From: Panopea generosa | Taxonomy: Eukaryota > Mollusca > Bivalvia > Adapedonta > Hiatellidae | DNA: 64,000 bases | NCBI GenBank assembly: GCA_029582155.1 | Contig: CM055909.1 | Location: 46,378,412-46,442,411, forward strand | Reading direction: 5' to 3' | Shown here: positions 28,301 through 34,193 of the stretch, one piece after another | Numbering within the stretch: the first letter of the stretch is position 1 | Layout of the letters: each line of letters begins with the position of its first letter | The notes under the pieces: generated by a model | Databases searched by the model: none | Told to the model about the DNA's origin: nothing | Seen by the model: only the letters and a program-made list of their open reading frames with translations | Made by a program: the position numbers and the translations under genes

Positions 28301-31300
28301 AGACTGAAAGTGTTGTCAAACAAAGTTAAAGTGTGACATTGACCTTTGAAGTGGGAGTCTGGGTGTTATGCATGACATGTCATCATGTATAATGTTGATC
28401 ATTTGTAGTGAGTATTCATAAAATCCATCTATGCATAACAAAGTTACAGGATGGACACAAAAACTTCCACAGGCTTAAAGTGTTGTCAAACAAACTCAAA
28501 GTGTGACCTTGACCTATGAGGTACAGGTGTGGGTCTTACATGTGACACATCATCATAGCATGCTGATGAACTGAGTTAAATATTTTTGAAATTTATCCAT
28601 AGGTGACAAAGTTACAGACTGGACACGAAATCTCAAACAGACTGAAAGTGTCATCAAAGTTAAATTGTGACCATGACCTTTGAAGTGGGAGTCTGGGTGT
28701 TACACGTGACAGGTTGTCATATTATGTTGATCATTTGTAGCAAGTATTTATAAAATCCATTTATACATGACAAAGTTATAGATCGGACATGGAATCTCAA
28801 ACAAACTGAAAGTGTCATCAAACAAAGTGGTTTGACTTACATATGCATGTACTACAAGTGAAGTAACATGTACCTATACTACCATGGTGTGTAACATATG
28901 CATGTACTACAAGTGGATGTAGAATATACTACCATGGTGTGTAACATATACATGTACTACAAGTGGGGTAACATATGCATGAACTACAAGTGGATGTAAC
29001 ATGTACATAAACTACCATAGTGTAACATATGCATGTACTACAAGTGGGGTAACATGTAAATACACTACCATGGTGTGTAACATAAACATGCACTACAAGT
29101 GGGTGTAACATGTAAATATTCTACCATGGCATGTAACATATACATGTACTACAAGTTGGGTAACATGAACATGCACTACTATGGTGTGTGATATATACAT
29201 GCACTACAAATGGGTGTAACATGTACATATACTACCATGGCGTGTAAAATATACATGTACTACAAGTGGGGTAACATGAACATGCACTAGAAGTGGATGT
29301 AACATATACATGCACTACTATGATGTGTGATATATACATGCACTACAAATGAATGCAACATGTACATTTACTTCCATGGTGTGTAACATAATTATACATG
29401 TACTACAAGTGGAGTAATATGTACATATACTACCATGGTGTGTAACATATACATGTACTACAAATGGATATAACATGTACATGTACTACCAGCTTGTGTA
29501 ACATGTACATGGTCTACAAGTGGAGTAACATGTACATATACTACCATGGTGTGTAACATATACATGTACTACAAGTGGGGTAACATGTTCATATACTACC
29601 ATGGTGTGTAACATATACATGTACTACAAGTGGGGTAACATGTACATGCACTACAAGTGGATGTAACGTGTACATATACTACCATGGTGTGTAACATATA
29701 TATGTACTACAAGTGGGTAACATATACATGTACTACAAGTGGAGGTAACATGTACATATACTACCATGGTGTGTAACATATACATGTACTACAAGTGGGT
29801 AACATATACATGCACTACAAGTGGATGTAATATGTACATTTACTGCCATGGTGTGTAACATTATACATGTACTACATGTGGGTAACATATACATGCACTA
29901 CAAGTTGATGTAACATGTACATATACTAACATGGTGTGTAACATATAAATGTTATACAGGTGGGGTAACATATACATGTACTACAAGTGGATGTTACATG
30001 TACCTATACTACCATGGTGTGCATTATGTACATGTACTATAAGAGGATGTAACATGTACATACACTACCATGGTGTGTAACATATACATGTTCTACAAGT
30101 GGATGTAACATGTACATATACTACCACAGTGTGTAACATATAAATGTACCACAAGGGGTGTAATATGTACTATAAGTGGATGTAACATGTACATATACTA
30201 CCATGGTGTGTAACATATACATGTACCACAAGGGGATGTAACATGTACATACACTACCATGGTGTGTAACATATAAATGTACTACAAGTGGATGTAACAT
30301 GTACATACACTACCATGGTGTGTAACATATACATGTACCACAAGTGGATGTAACATGTACATACACTACCATGGTGTGTAACATATACATGTACTACAAG
30401 TGGATGTAACATGGTCATATACTACCACAGTGTGTAACATATAAATGTACCACAAGGGGGTGTAATATGTACCTATACTACCATGGTGTGTAACATGTAC
30501 ATGTACCACAAAGGGATGTAACATGTACATACACTACCATGGTGTGTAACATATACATGTACTACAAGTGGATGTAACATGTACATACACTACCATGGTG
30601 TGTAACATATACATGTACTACAAGTGGATGTAACATGTACATATACTACCACAGTGTGTAACATATAAATGTACCACAAGGGGGTGTAATATGTACCTAT
30701 ACTACCATGGTGTGTAACATGTACATGTACCACAAGGGGATGTAACATGTACATAAACTACCATGGTGTGTAACATATACATGTACTACAAGTGGATGTA
30801 ACATGTACATATACTACTGCAGTGTGTAACATATAAATGTACCACAAGGGGGTGTAATATGTACCTATACTACCATGGTGTGTAACATATACATGTACTA
30901 CAAGGGGATGTAACATGTACATACACTACCATGGTGTGTAACATATACATGTACTACAAGTGGATGTAACATGTACATACACTACCATGGTGTGTAACAT
31001 ATACATGTGCTACATGTGAATGTAACATGTACATACACTACTATGGTGTGTAACATATACATGTACTACAAGTGGATGTAACATGTACATACACTTCCAT
31101 GGTGTGTAACATATAAATGTTCCACAAGGGGGTGTAATATGTACCTATACTACCATGGTGTGTAACATGTACTATAAGTGGATGTAACATGTACATATAC
31201 TACCATGGTGTGTAACATATACATGTACTACAAGTGGATGTAACATGCACATATACTACCATGGTGTGTAACATATACATGTACTACAAGTGGATGTAAT

Positions 31301-32643
31301 ATGCACATATACTACTATGGTGTGTAACATATATATGTACTACAAGTGGATGTAACATGCACATATACTACCATGGTGTGTAACATATACATGTACTACA
31401 AGTGGGGTAACATGAACATGCACTACAAGTGGATGTAACATGTACATACACTACCATGGTGTGTAACATATACATGTACTACAAGTGGATGTAACATGTA
31501 CATACACTACCATGGTGTGTAACATATACATGTACTACAAGTGGATGTAACATATGTACATATACTACCAAGGTGTGTAACATATACATGTACTACAAGT
31601 GGATGTAACATGCACATATACTACCATGGTGTGTAACATATAAATGTACCACAAGGGGGTGTAACATGTACATATACTACCACAGTGTGTAACATATAAA
31701 TGTACCACAAGGGGGTGTAATATGTACCTATACTACCATGGTGTGTAACATGTACTATAAGTGGATGTAACATGTACATATACTACCATGGTGTGTAACA
31801 TATACATATACTACAAGTGGGTGTAACATGTACATATACTACCAAGGTGTGTAACATATACATGTACTGCAAGTGGATGTAACATGCACATATACTACCA
31901 CGGTGTGTTACATATACATGTACTACAAGTGGATGTAACATGCACATATACTACTATGGTGTGTAACATATACTTGTATTATAAGAGGATGTAACATGTA
32001 CATACACTACCATGGTGTGTAACATATACATGTACTACAAGTGGATGTAACATGTACATACACTACCATGGTGTGTAACATATACATGTACTACAAGTGG
32101 ATGTAACATGTACATATACTACCATGGTATGTAACATATACATGAGCTACAAGTGGTGCACCTTGTACATATACTTCCACGATATGTGACATAATTTTAT
32201 GCATGTACTACAAATCGCCCCATTGGTGCAATAAGGTACCAAGTGCCTTCTTCTTTCATATACACTTGGTACTTTATTGCACTAATGGGACGAAATGGGG
32301 TTAACATGTACTATCACAGTGTGCAACATATTTATAATGCACTACAAATAGTTACTGGGTGCACATGTACTACATGCGTTGTGATATATATATATATATA
32401 TTTGTGTGACATATACATACACTCTACCTTATCCTAAAAGCAAAATCACTAGAGAGTAATCAAACATTACTTTAATGATTTTCAGACTGGGCCATAATTT
32501 ACCTTCATCTTTTTTATTGCAAATCCCATCAAGTTTCTGACCTTGCTGCCAGAAGCCACCCTCATATTGACACCAGTCTCATTGAGGCTAAACACAGGTG
32601 GCTCTTCTACCTCTACAACCTCTCCTTTTGTGTAATTGTCCAT
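3490..32643 (-). CDS. RPP25L: RNase P/MRP subunit p25-like (Alba domain), four exons, 3' incomplete
   Basis: Exons 32643-32503 (141 nt), 16371-16279 (93), 10030-9954 (77) and 3564-3490 (75) join in frame into 128 codons plus two bases. All introns shown have GT-AG ends. Exon 1 carries MRVASGSKVRNLMGFA, exon 2 NGSGNAVTKTVSCAEIMKR, exon 3 GLHQLTRIRYR and exon 4 NIPAISILLSKEPLD. These follow, in order, the conserved blocks of the vertebrate Rpp25/Rpp25L Alba domain. In vertebrates Rpp25 pairs with Rpp20 and binds the P3 region of RNase P and MRP RNA in the nucleolus. Vertebrate proteins continue with a GYQPP-type segment. Exon 4 ends in a split glycine codon at a GTAAGT donor and I found no following exon, so it probably lies left of position 1. 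Introns are about 16.1, 6.2 and 6.4 kb and are packed with repeats. Confidence 0.88.
3634..3952 (-). mobile_element. SINE family B, near full length
   Basis: The minus strand starts with a degenerate tRNA-like head (AGTGATCTAGGGGTAGAGTG, then GGTCGTGGGTTTGATC). It continues through the shared body (CCGGTGTCAGTATAATGTGA, GGGTGGGGTATCAT) to AACACCATACAACAAG. The layout matches the copy at 7760-8080. It lies just upstream of RPP25-like exon 4, inside intron 3. Confidence 0.75.
4067..4328. mobile_element. MITE with GGCTGYGTTCAG ends
   Basis: The left end GGGCTGTGTTCAGCACGGTT and the reverse complement of the right end (GGCTGCGTTCAGTTCGCTTA) are imperfect inverted repeats. Both are followed inward by AAACATGTTTA-like or AAATGTTTAATTTG text. 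The ~260-bp size and lack of an ORF fit a non-autonomous DNA transposon. Target duplications are not clear, so the superfamily is unassigned. Confidence 0.55.
4545..5090. repeat. dispersed repeat with ~200-bp internal duplication
   Basis: The phrases AACATGGGCTAGACATAAGC at about 4678 and GGCCTGAACATAAGCCTATG at about 4870 are each preceded by an ACTGTTAACCTAATTC-like or AGTTTTAACCTGATTC-like phrase. This indicates two diverged units. Open frames on either strand show no family similarity. Confidence 0.4.
5091..6527. other. no gene identified; AT-rich intron with one G-rich tract
   Basis: Only short frames occur, with no recognisable domain. The phrase GGGAGAT recurs around 5100-5140 and again near 6165-6190, suggesting a poorly preserved repeat. 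A G-quadruplex-capable tract sits at 5349-5368. Confidence 0.4.
5349..5368 (+). other. G-quadruplex-capable tract
   Basis: GGGGGTGGGAGTGGGGAGGG contains four G runs of at least three, separated by loops of one to two bases. It lies in otherwise very AT-rich sequence. On the transcribed strand of the RPP25-like gene this would be C-rich in the RNA. Confidence 0.6.
6528..6699. mobile_element. pogo/Tc1-like MITE copy 1
   Basis: The ends TA-CAGTAAAACCTG and CAGGTTTGACTG-TA form terminal inverted repeats flanked by TA. The interior phrases (GTGGCCACCTCTATTAAGCA, TTGACTGGCTGCTTAAGACA) match the second copy at 34194-34372. CAGT-start ends with a TA target fit pogo-type Tc1/mariner MITEs. No transposase is present. 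Confidence 0.75.
7075..7757 (+). repeat. ~170-bp tandem array, left part
   Basis: About four units contain GGGCAATAATTTGCATTCTA, TTATCTAACTTAGTAACTGT, AGTAGGTTTGATGACCTGGA, and TTTGCATGCAAAACTTTAAC. The array is interrupted by a SINE at 7760-8080 and resumes at 8081-8235. It is non-coding and unrelated in sequence to the 885-1880 core. Confidence 0.75.
7760..8080 (-). mobile_element. SINE family B with target-site duplication
   Basis: The minus strand begins with a tRNA-like head (box A TGGTCTAGTGGTA, box B TGTTCAATCC), runs through a ~230-bp body and ends in (CAA)n. The 12-base TATTCAGGACAG occurs immediately on both sides (7748-7759 and 8081-8092). This is the signature of LINE-mediated retroposition. 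The insertion sits inside the ~170-bp tandem array. It is the cleanest reference copy of the family in the window. Confidence 0.9.
8081..8235 (+). repeat. ~170-bp tandem array, right part
   Basis: The interrupted unit resumes with TATTCAGGACAGAGTTATCT and runs to a GTGCGACGCCAACGCC tail. GACGCC-type tails of this sort also terminate other repeat blocks in this window. Confidence 0.7.
8404..8630. mobile_element. 227-bp MITE with ~35-bp inverted ends
   Basis: The left end (TAAGGCCATAATAAATGAAT, then TGCTAGATTATCATCC) is an imperfect inverted copy of the right end (GGATGATAATCTAACAATTA, then CTTTATAATGGCCTA). The interior is A- and C-rich low-complexity sequence with no ORF. A solo copy of the same terminus follows the satellite at about 12113-12140. 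Confidence 0.7.
8894..9191 (+). mobile_element. SINE family A, full length
   Basis: The head GGCCCGATTAGCTCAGTCGG includes a strong box A; GAGTTCAAATCCCC gives box B, then CACCCGGC. A ~200-bp body follows (GTCTCATTATCA, GTGTGCTCGAGTACTGGTTA, GGATCCCAGGAAACAG), with a tail of ATCA repeats. The tRNA-like fold is incomplete and the element recurs throughout the window, so it is a SINE and not a tRNA gene. It may belong to one of the widespread molluscan SINE families. Confidence 0.85.
9192..9953. other. no feature identified; RPP25-like intron 3
   Basis: AT-rich sequence with short frames only and no recognisable similarity. It runs up to the donor side of exon 3. Confidence 0.4.
9954..10030 (-). 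CDS. RPP25L: RPP25-like exon 3
   Basis: The acceptor ATTTCAG lies just before 10030 and the donor CG|GTGAGT just after 9954. It encodes GLHQLTRIRYR, then LVEEYWEPKLEGLE plus two bases. The GLHQ(L/V)TR(I/L)RYR block is a highly conserved Rpp25 signature. Phase 0 in and phase 2 out agree with its neighbours. Confidence 0.9.
10528..10660. mobile_element. short foldback element
   Basis: The 24 bases at 10552-10575 (ending TTTTGTACAATATGG) are a perfect inverted copy of 10624-10647. They are separated by a ~48-base loop. Weaker complementarity (AAGGTAT against ATAACCTT) extends the arms outward. It is probably a MITE; no coding capacity. Confidence 0.65.
11046..12112 (+). repeat. GTGACCTTGACC satellite-like array, about six ~165-bp units
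   Basis: Units contain GTGTGACCTTGACCTTTGAG, TCTGGGTCTTACATGCGACA, CATCATGTCATGTTGATCA, GAGCCAAGTGTTTTTGAAAT, CATAGGTGACAAAGTTACAG and CGGACACGAAATCTCA. The array ends in ACGACGACGATGACGACGG. Sister arrays lie at 14160-14830 and 27841-28830. Short open frames inside it are not genes. Confidence 0.8.
12113..12140 (+). repeat. solo MITE terminus next to satellite end
   Basis: TAATCTAGCAATTAATTTAT followed by AATGGCCTTATG closely matches the right end of the 8404-8630 MITE. It abuts the GACGACGG tail of the array, so the array may be the interior of a larger element with these ends. Confidence 0.55.
12470..12705 (-). mobile_element. SINE family C (tRNA-Leu/Ser-like head), full length
   Basis: The minus strand begins GGGTCCTCCGTGGCCGAGTG, a class II tRNA-like start with box A, and carries box B GGTTTGAGTCCCACT. 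The body has ACTTTATGTGAGAAAGTT and TGGATATGCCATATATAACC and ends in an A-rich tail. Related copies lie at 41.4, 43.2, 49.3, 57.9-58.4 and 59.6 kb. Confidence 0.8.
12706..14029. other. no gene identified; RPP25-like intron 2
   Basis: Low-similarity AT-rich sequence with no frame above ~60 codons of interest. No recognised element ends were found. Confidence 0.35.
14030..14160 (-). mobile_element. SINE family A fragment (body only)
   Basis: It matches the middle of family A in reverse: TGTTAACCTATCAGCACTCA, TCTCTGCAATTCACTGATAA, ATGACAATGATACACAATGT. The tRNA-like head and 3' tail are missing, and a satellite array follows directly. Confidence 0.65.
14160..14830 (+). repeat. GTGACCTTGACC satellite-like array, four units
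   Basis: The same ordered phrases as at 11046-12112 occur, with GTGTGACCTTGACCTTT at about 14243 and 14525 and related forms between and after. The final unit decays after GACAAAGTTAAAAGCCAGAC. Confidence 0.8.
14831..15508. other. no gene identified; one unmatched 114-codon frame
   Basis: A plus-strand frame at 15049-15393 opens with ATG and ends in TGA. Its product matches no family I know, lacks repeats or signal features and lies within an intron of the opposite-strand gene. A chance frame is the simplest reading. Confidence 0.3.
15509..15729 (-). mobile_element. SINE family A, head-truncated
   Basis: It starts on the plus strand with ATTGATTGATTGATTGAATA (the reversed ATCA tail). It continues through CTTGGGATCCTGAAAGGTTA and CCCATCTCCGCAAGTTACTG to GTATATCAATCATCACGGAG. 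The tRNA-like head is absent, consistent with 5' truncation. Confidence 0.75.
15952..16133. mobile_element. 182-bp inverted-repeat element with GTGATATCAC core
   Basis: The left end (GGGTGTCATTTTACTATTTA, then ACCTCAAT, 15952-15979) is an inverted copy, with one mismatch, of the right end at 16106-16133. The core is about five copies of a ~22-bp unit containing the palindrome GTGATATCAC plus TTATTTGAATAG. It sits ~145 bp from RPP25-like exon 2, within intron 2. Confidence 0.75.
16279..16371 (-). CDS. RPP25L: RPP25-like exon 2
   Basis: The acceptor ATATTCAAAG lies just before 16371 and the donor AAG|GTATGC just after 16279. It has 31 codons, phase 0 at both ends. The product reads EPAVNQMCWNGSGNAVTK, then TVSCAEIMKRKFK, matching the SG.G.A.TKTV(T/S)CAEI(L/M)KR block of Rpp25. 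No longer open frame surrounds it, so it is easily missed. Confidence 0.9.
16445..16512 (-). mobile_element. SINE family A internal fragment
   Basis: GGTTTACCAGCACACGAGCA and CATCTCTGTAAATAACTGGT match the body of family A in reverse. Both ends are missing. Confidence 0.5.
16533..16965 (+). pseudogene. LINE reverse-transcriptase fragment
   Basis: The translation reads AGVPQGFVLGP, stop, LFLIYVNDIADS, then RLFAVDSALAVS, which are RT motifs 4 and 5 in order. An in-frame TAG lies at 16566-16568. The catalytic F-A-D-D box reads FAVD, so the polymerase is dead. Similarity stops near 16798; the remaining AT-rich text to ~16965 looks like a 3' UTR after an internal deletion. Confidence 0.75.
16975..17212 (-). 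mobile_element. SINE family B, head-truncated
   Basis: Plus-strand GTTGTTGTTGTATGGTGTTT through CTTCTAGTACCATTTTTAAA and GTCTTTG matches 7760-8080 closely. The tRNA-like head is missing and sequence of the next LINE remnant starts at its breakpoint. Confidence 0.8.
17213..18070 (-). pseudogene. LINE RT remnant with internal 148-bp duplication
   Basis: At 17998-17783 the minus strand reads [14 protein letters not shown], then KLEKTKIM (RT palm). At 17487-17210 it reads LLKVKFLFKVTDNGMAPSYI and LPKPNTELNRKSLFFTGP, typical of the C-terminal region of CR1/Jockey-type LINE polymerases. The two parts are separated by a direct tandem duplication (17503-17650 and 17651-17798). The YADD segment is frame-damaged. 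Confidence 0.7.
17503..17798 (+). repeat. 148-bp direct tandem duplication
   Basis: TTTTCACAATCATAATCAAG begins at 17503 and again at 17651. By eye the two 148-base copies are identical. The duplication lies inside the LINE remnant and is therefore younger than it. Confidence 0.85.
18080..19314. repeat. 15-bp minisatellite, ~80 units
   Basis: The unit is approximately GTGACTGTGACAGAT, varying by G/T and A/G substitutions. Because 15 is a multiple of three, long pseudo-frames appear on both strands with Val-Thr-Val-Thr-Asp or Ser-His-Val-Cys repeats. They lack any non-repeat domain, so they are not counted as genes. The left half is more diverged (GGGACAGACGTGACT), the right half more homogeneous. 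Confidence 0.9.
19314..19386. repeat. (AAT)n microsatellite, LINE 3' tail
   Basis: About 24 AAT units occur with one interruption. Read on the minus strand this (ATT)n tract is the 3' terminal tail of the LINE at 19315-22660. It directly abuts the minisatellite. Confidence 0.85.
19315..22660 (-). mobile_element. degenerate CR1/Jockey-like LINE, ~3.3 kb
   Basis: Minus-strand pieces in order: a Cys-containing leader (22620-22336); the start of an AP endonuclease with GLHIANINIQHTLPKLDEI (22393-22118); the endonuclease end with MLGDFNINSL and ISNHYPVCF plus the RT linker (21863-21129); RT motifs [20 protein letters not shown] and IYADDTT (20620-20405); KLLGVDIDNTLSW (20361-20158); and the C-terminal region with WLPFPKRCFYH and APPYI (20080-19793). 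The catalytic SDH of the endonuclease reads SNH. Frames are broken, so it is dead. It ends in (ATT)n and is flanked on both sides by the same 15-bp minisatellite, so it appears to have inserted into that array. Confidence 0.85.
22661..22832. repeat. 15-bp minisatellite, right remnant
   Basis: About 11 units of the same GTGACTGTGACAGAY sequence as at 18080-19314, with GTGACTGAAACAGAT variants. It continues the array on the far side of the LINE. Confidence 0.9.
22833..23502. other. no gene identified; low-complexity AT and T tracts
   Basis: (AT)n at about 23206-23223 is followed by long T runs to ~23270. There is no coding signal. Confidence 0.4.
23503..23675. mobile_element. foldback element, ~32-bp arms
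   Basis: TGACATACTTATTCAGCATA, then AAACTTCAA, at the left is an inverted copy of the right arm (AGATTGAAGTTTTATGCTGA, then ATAAATATGTCA). The arms differ by one substitution and a six-base insertion. The loop is about 100 bases and has no coding content. Confidence 0.6.
23918..24188 (-). mobile_element. SINE family A, full length, diverged
   Basis: The reversed ATCA tail is at 23918 and the tRNA-like head at 24188-24120. Read on the minus strand the head is GGCCTGTTAGCTCAGTCTGT, then GAGTTCCCCAACCAG. The body shares GGTTAACCAGTACTTGAGCA and CACCCCATCTTCACAAGTAA in plus orientation. Confidence 0.75.
24225..24460 (+). repeat. fragment of the long-TIR element family
   Basis: GGATCTACTCTTTAAAAAAA, CATATTTCATTAAAATCCTC, TTTCTACTGAAAAACC and GGAATCCTGGATCTGCTCGT parallel 43800-43980 and the right arm of 62762-63292. 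Only one end is present. Confidence 0.6.
24476..24712 (-). mobile_element. SINE family A, strongly diverged
   Basis: CCCTGGGATCCTATAGGTAG, GTTAACCAGTAACAGACACA and TCTTATCTCTGCAAGTCACT follow the family-A body in reverse. A degenerate head is seen as GTCTTACAGACTCAGCCAGA. Confidence 0.5.
24713..25837. other. no gene identified; RPP25-like intron 1
   Basis: AT-rich unique-looking sequence. Frames at 24650-24916 and 25050-24826 overlap on opposite strands and show no family similarity. Confidence 0.35.
25838..25907 (+). repeat. satellite unit, left of LINE insertion
   Basis: CAGACTGGACATGCAATTTC and AAAGTGTGACCTTGACCTTA match the GTGACCTTGACC repeat and stop at the LINE 3' end. Confidence 0.7.
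25908..27841 (-). mobile_element. 5'-truncated LINE inserted in satellite
   Basis: The element runs from its breakpoint at ~27841 to a 3' end at ~25908, where TGAATAAAATATTG precedes the tail. The upstream satellite phrase GTGTGACCTTGACCTT stops at ~25907 and AAGGTCTGGGTATTTCTACA resumes at ~27845. In uninterrupted copies these two phrases lie close together. The interruption and 5' truncation indicate target-primed insertion into a satellite unit. Exact target duplications could not be defined. Confidence 0.8.
26370..27841 (-). CDS. LINE reverse transcriptase, C-terminal ~490 residues, open
   Basis: The frame is open from the truncation point. It starts FCDISKAFDRVWHKGLL, then SWLSNYLENRNQ (RT motifs 2-3), [20 protein letters not shown] and KLFADDTSLF with both catalytic Asp residues, NPNKTESMVI, and HLGLTFSNNGSWHEHI (thumb). 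The C-terminal part reads NEIEKIQLEAARIVTGATKL and SSVREWNSLPHLI. A terminal Cys/His segment (CLCGEIEDTYHYLFRCRLF) may bind zinc. A first ATG gives 429 codons at 27659, but similarity continues upstream, so that is not a true start. The missing endonuclease and RT N-terminus make it inactive. The intact frame suggests a fairly young insertion. Confidence 0.9.
27841..28830 (+). repeat. GTGACCTTGACC satellite-like array, about six units
   Basis: Units repeat GTGTGACCTTGACCTTTGAG, GTGTGGGTCTTACATG, ATCCATAGGTGACAAAGTTA and ACTCAAAGTGTTGTCAAACA. It passes directly into the 56-bp minisatellite at ~28831. Confidence 0.8.
28831..32200. repeat. ~3.4-kb minisatellite of ~56-bp dimeric units
   Basis: The unit is two related ~28-bp halves: GTGTAACATATACATGTACT with ACAAGTGGAT, then GTAACATGTACATACACTAC with CATGGT. 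Roughly 60 dimers are present. The centre (about 30000-32100) is more regular, with some higher-order blocks such as alternating CACAAGGGGGTGTAATATGT variants. The left edge is more degenerate. Short frames here are artefacts. Confidence 0.9.
32218..32289. repeat. 72-bp hairpin, 27-bp arms
   Basis: CCCATTGGTGCAATAAGGTA with CCAAGTG (32218-32244) pairs with 32263-32289 at 25 of 27 positions. The loop is about 18 bases. It lies in the sense direction of neither a known gene nor a SINE, about 215 bp from the 3' side of RPP25-like exon 1, inside intron 1. Confidence 0.7.
32503..32643 (-). CDS. RPP25L: RPP25-like exon 1 with start codon
   Basis: ATG at 32643-32641 opens 47 codons ending at the donor AAG|GTAAAT. 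The product begins MDNYTKGEVVEVEEPPVF. It reaches MRVASGSKVRNLMGFA, equivalent to the MRV.(D/E)GSK(I/V)RNL start of the Rpp25 Alba domain. The short acidic leader has a counterpart in vertebrate proteins (MEHYRK or MENFRK). This ATG is chosen because it gives that leader and no better upstream start is seen. Confidence 0.9.
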
Positions 32644-32799
32644 AGTTTTACAGTCTCAGTTATGTCAACATGATCATTGAATGAACTGAAAATTGAAGAG
32701 AGAAAAACAACATGGGACTAAAATTTATGAAGAACAAAATATAATTTTTTTTTTCTGAATTCTTTACACTCTGGTTTTTAAAAGTTTTCAACAACAAAA

Positions 32800-33036
32800 A
32801 ACTATCAGAGCTCTTGTAATGACCAAAATAGACTCTATTAGAATTCAATTTCTTTAAGCAAAGCCTTTTTTCATTTAAACCACAATCTGATGGTTCATTT
32901 ATTAGCCCCTTAATTGGCTTGACACCAGAGCAACTATCACTCCACCCACTGGCCACGTGGCATTGTTTGTCCAAGTCAATACAATGTAATAAAATGTAGT
33001 GTTAACTAAGAGACAGTTTGCTTGTCTAAGGAAAAT
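32800..33036 (-). repeat. inverted partner of the left-edge repeat; RPP25-like 5' flank
   Basis: In reverse complement this matches 1-200. It lies 160-390 bp upstream of the RPP25-like ATG, so promoter sequence may be embedded in it. No TATA box is obvious. Confidence 0.5.
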
Positions 33037-33299
33037 GGTGACCCTGGAAACAATGTCGATCGTTGATTGGATTAACGACTTGTTTGATTGACTTGTTTTT
33101 ACGTTAGTGTAAGAGGTCGGGCAGGGTCATCCCTCAATACACCTTACAATATTGACATACGACATAAACATGGACGATTCACATAAGAGATAATGTTCCA
33201 TGTATGAATTTATTTTTTCTAAACCGAAATGTTCAAAGCAATGTTTGCCCAGTTTCAGATGATATTTTTAATCAAAGAATTTTTAAATTTAATTCCTTC

Positions 33300-33570
33300 A
33301 AGCTTATTGTTTACTAACACTCATAACAAATTGTCGTTCTACTTCCATAAACCATTCTACATTAAGACAAGTTTTTTTCATCAAGTAATTTTTAGATATT
33401 AATTCATTCCAGCTAATTGTTTACTAACACTCATAACAAATTGTCGTTCTACTTCCATAAACCATTCTACATTAAGACAAGTTTTTTTCATCAAGTAATT
33501 TTTAGATATTAATTCATTCCAGCTAATTGTTTACTAACACTCTAACAAATTGTCATTCTACTTCCATGAT
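33300..33570 (+). repeat. 110-bp tandem repeat, ~2.4 copies
   Basis: TTGTTTACTAACACTC begins at 33307, 33417 and 33527. Copies one and two share long identical stretches (CAAATTGTCGTTCTACTTCC). The third is partial. Confidence 0.85.
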
Positions 33571-33601
33571 TATTCCTCTCAGCCTCTCTCCTCATACTTT
33601 T

Positions 33602-33764
33602 ATTTAAGGATTAAAAGCCAAATTTTGAGTTTTCATCGAGTAGGAAAAACATCAGGCCTGTTTAATGTTTGTGAAGCCTTCAGGATCGGGCTTCAAACAT
33701 TAAACAGGCCTAATGTTTTTCATCACCTGATAAATACTCTAAATGTGGCTTTTAATCCTTAAAT
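33602..33764. mobile_element. 163-bp full-length foldback element
   Basis: The sequence is nearly one continuous palindrome. ATTTAAGGATTAAAAGCCA pairs with TGGCTTTTAATCCTTAAAT at the ends. An inner arm (AGGCCTGTTTAATGTTTG, then AAGCC) pairs with GGCTTCAAACATTAAACAGG. The central loop is about 10 bases. It would fold into a hairpin of nearly 80 bp. Confidence 0.8.
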
Positions 33765-34193
33765 TTATATTATATTCTCTAGCTATTTTAGATAAAACTA
33801 TTGCGTTATTTTTGCCATATTGATATTTAAAAAGCAAATTATACGCATTAAACTGCAAAACCAATGTCATGAATGTAACAGAGACGTTGTCAACATACTG
33901 AATAAGTGCACGCATTTGTAGGACAACTTACGGCTAATGTCACATGAAACTAAAGACATTGTGACGTCTCGCTAGCAAAAAAAATCGTGCAACCAATGAA
34001 ATGCAAACTGGTCCTTTTCAGCTCTGCCCAAGCTGCAAGTGTTTTTCATTCGGAAATGAAATGAAGTAAATCTATCTGATTCATTTAGGCTGATTGCAGT
34101 GGGAATGTAAATATATTGCTTTTGATTTCCGTGATATCCTTTGTTTTGTATTTGAATATTTAAAAAAAAAAAAACTACAGAAAATAGAACAGT

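Noticed and set aside
28929..30306. Small Tyr/Cys/His-rich minus-strand frames
   Set aside because: Products of the 56-bp minisatellite; no independent support.
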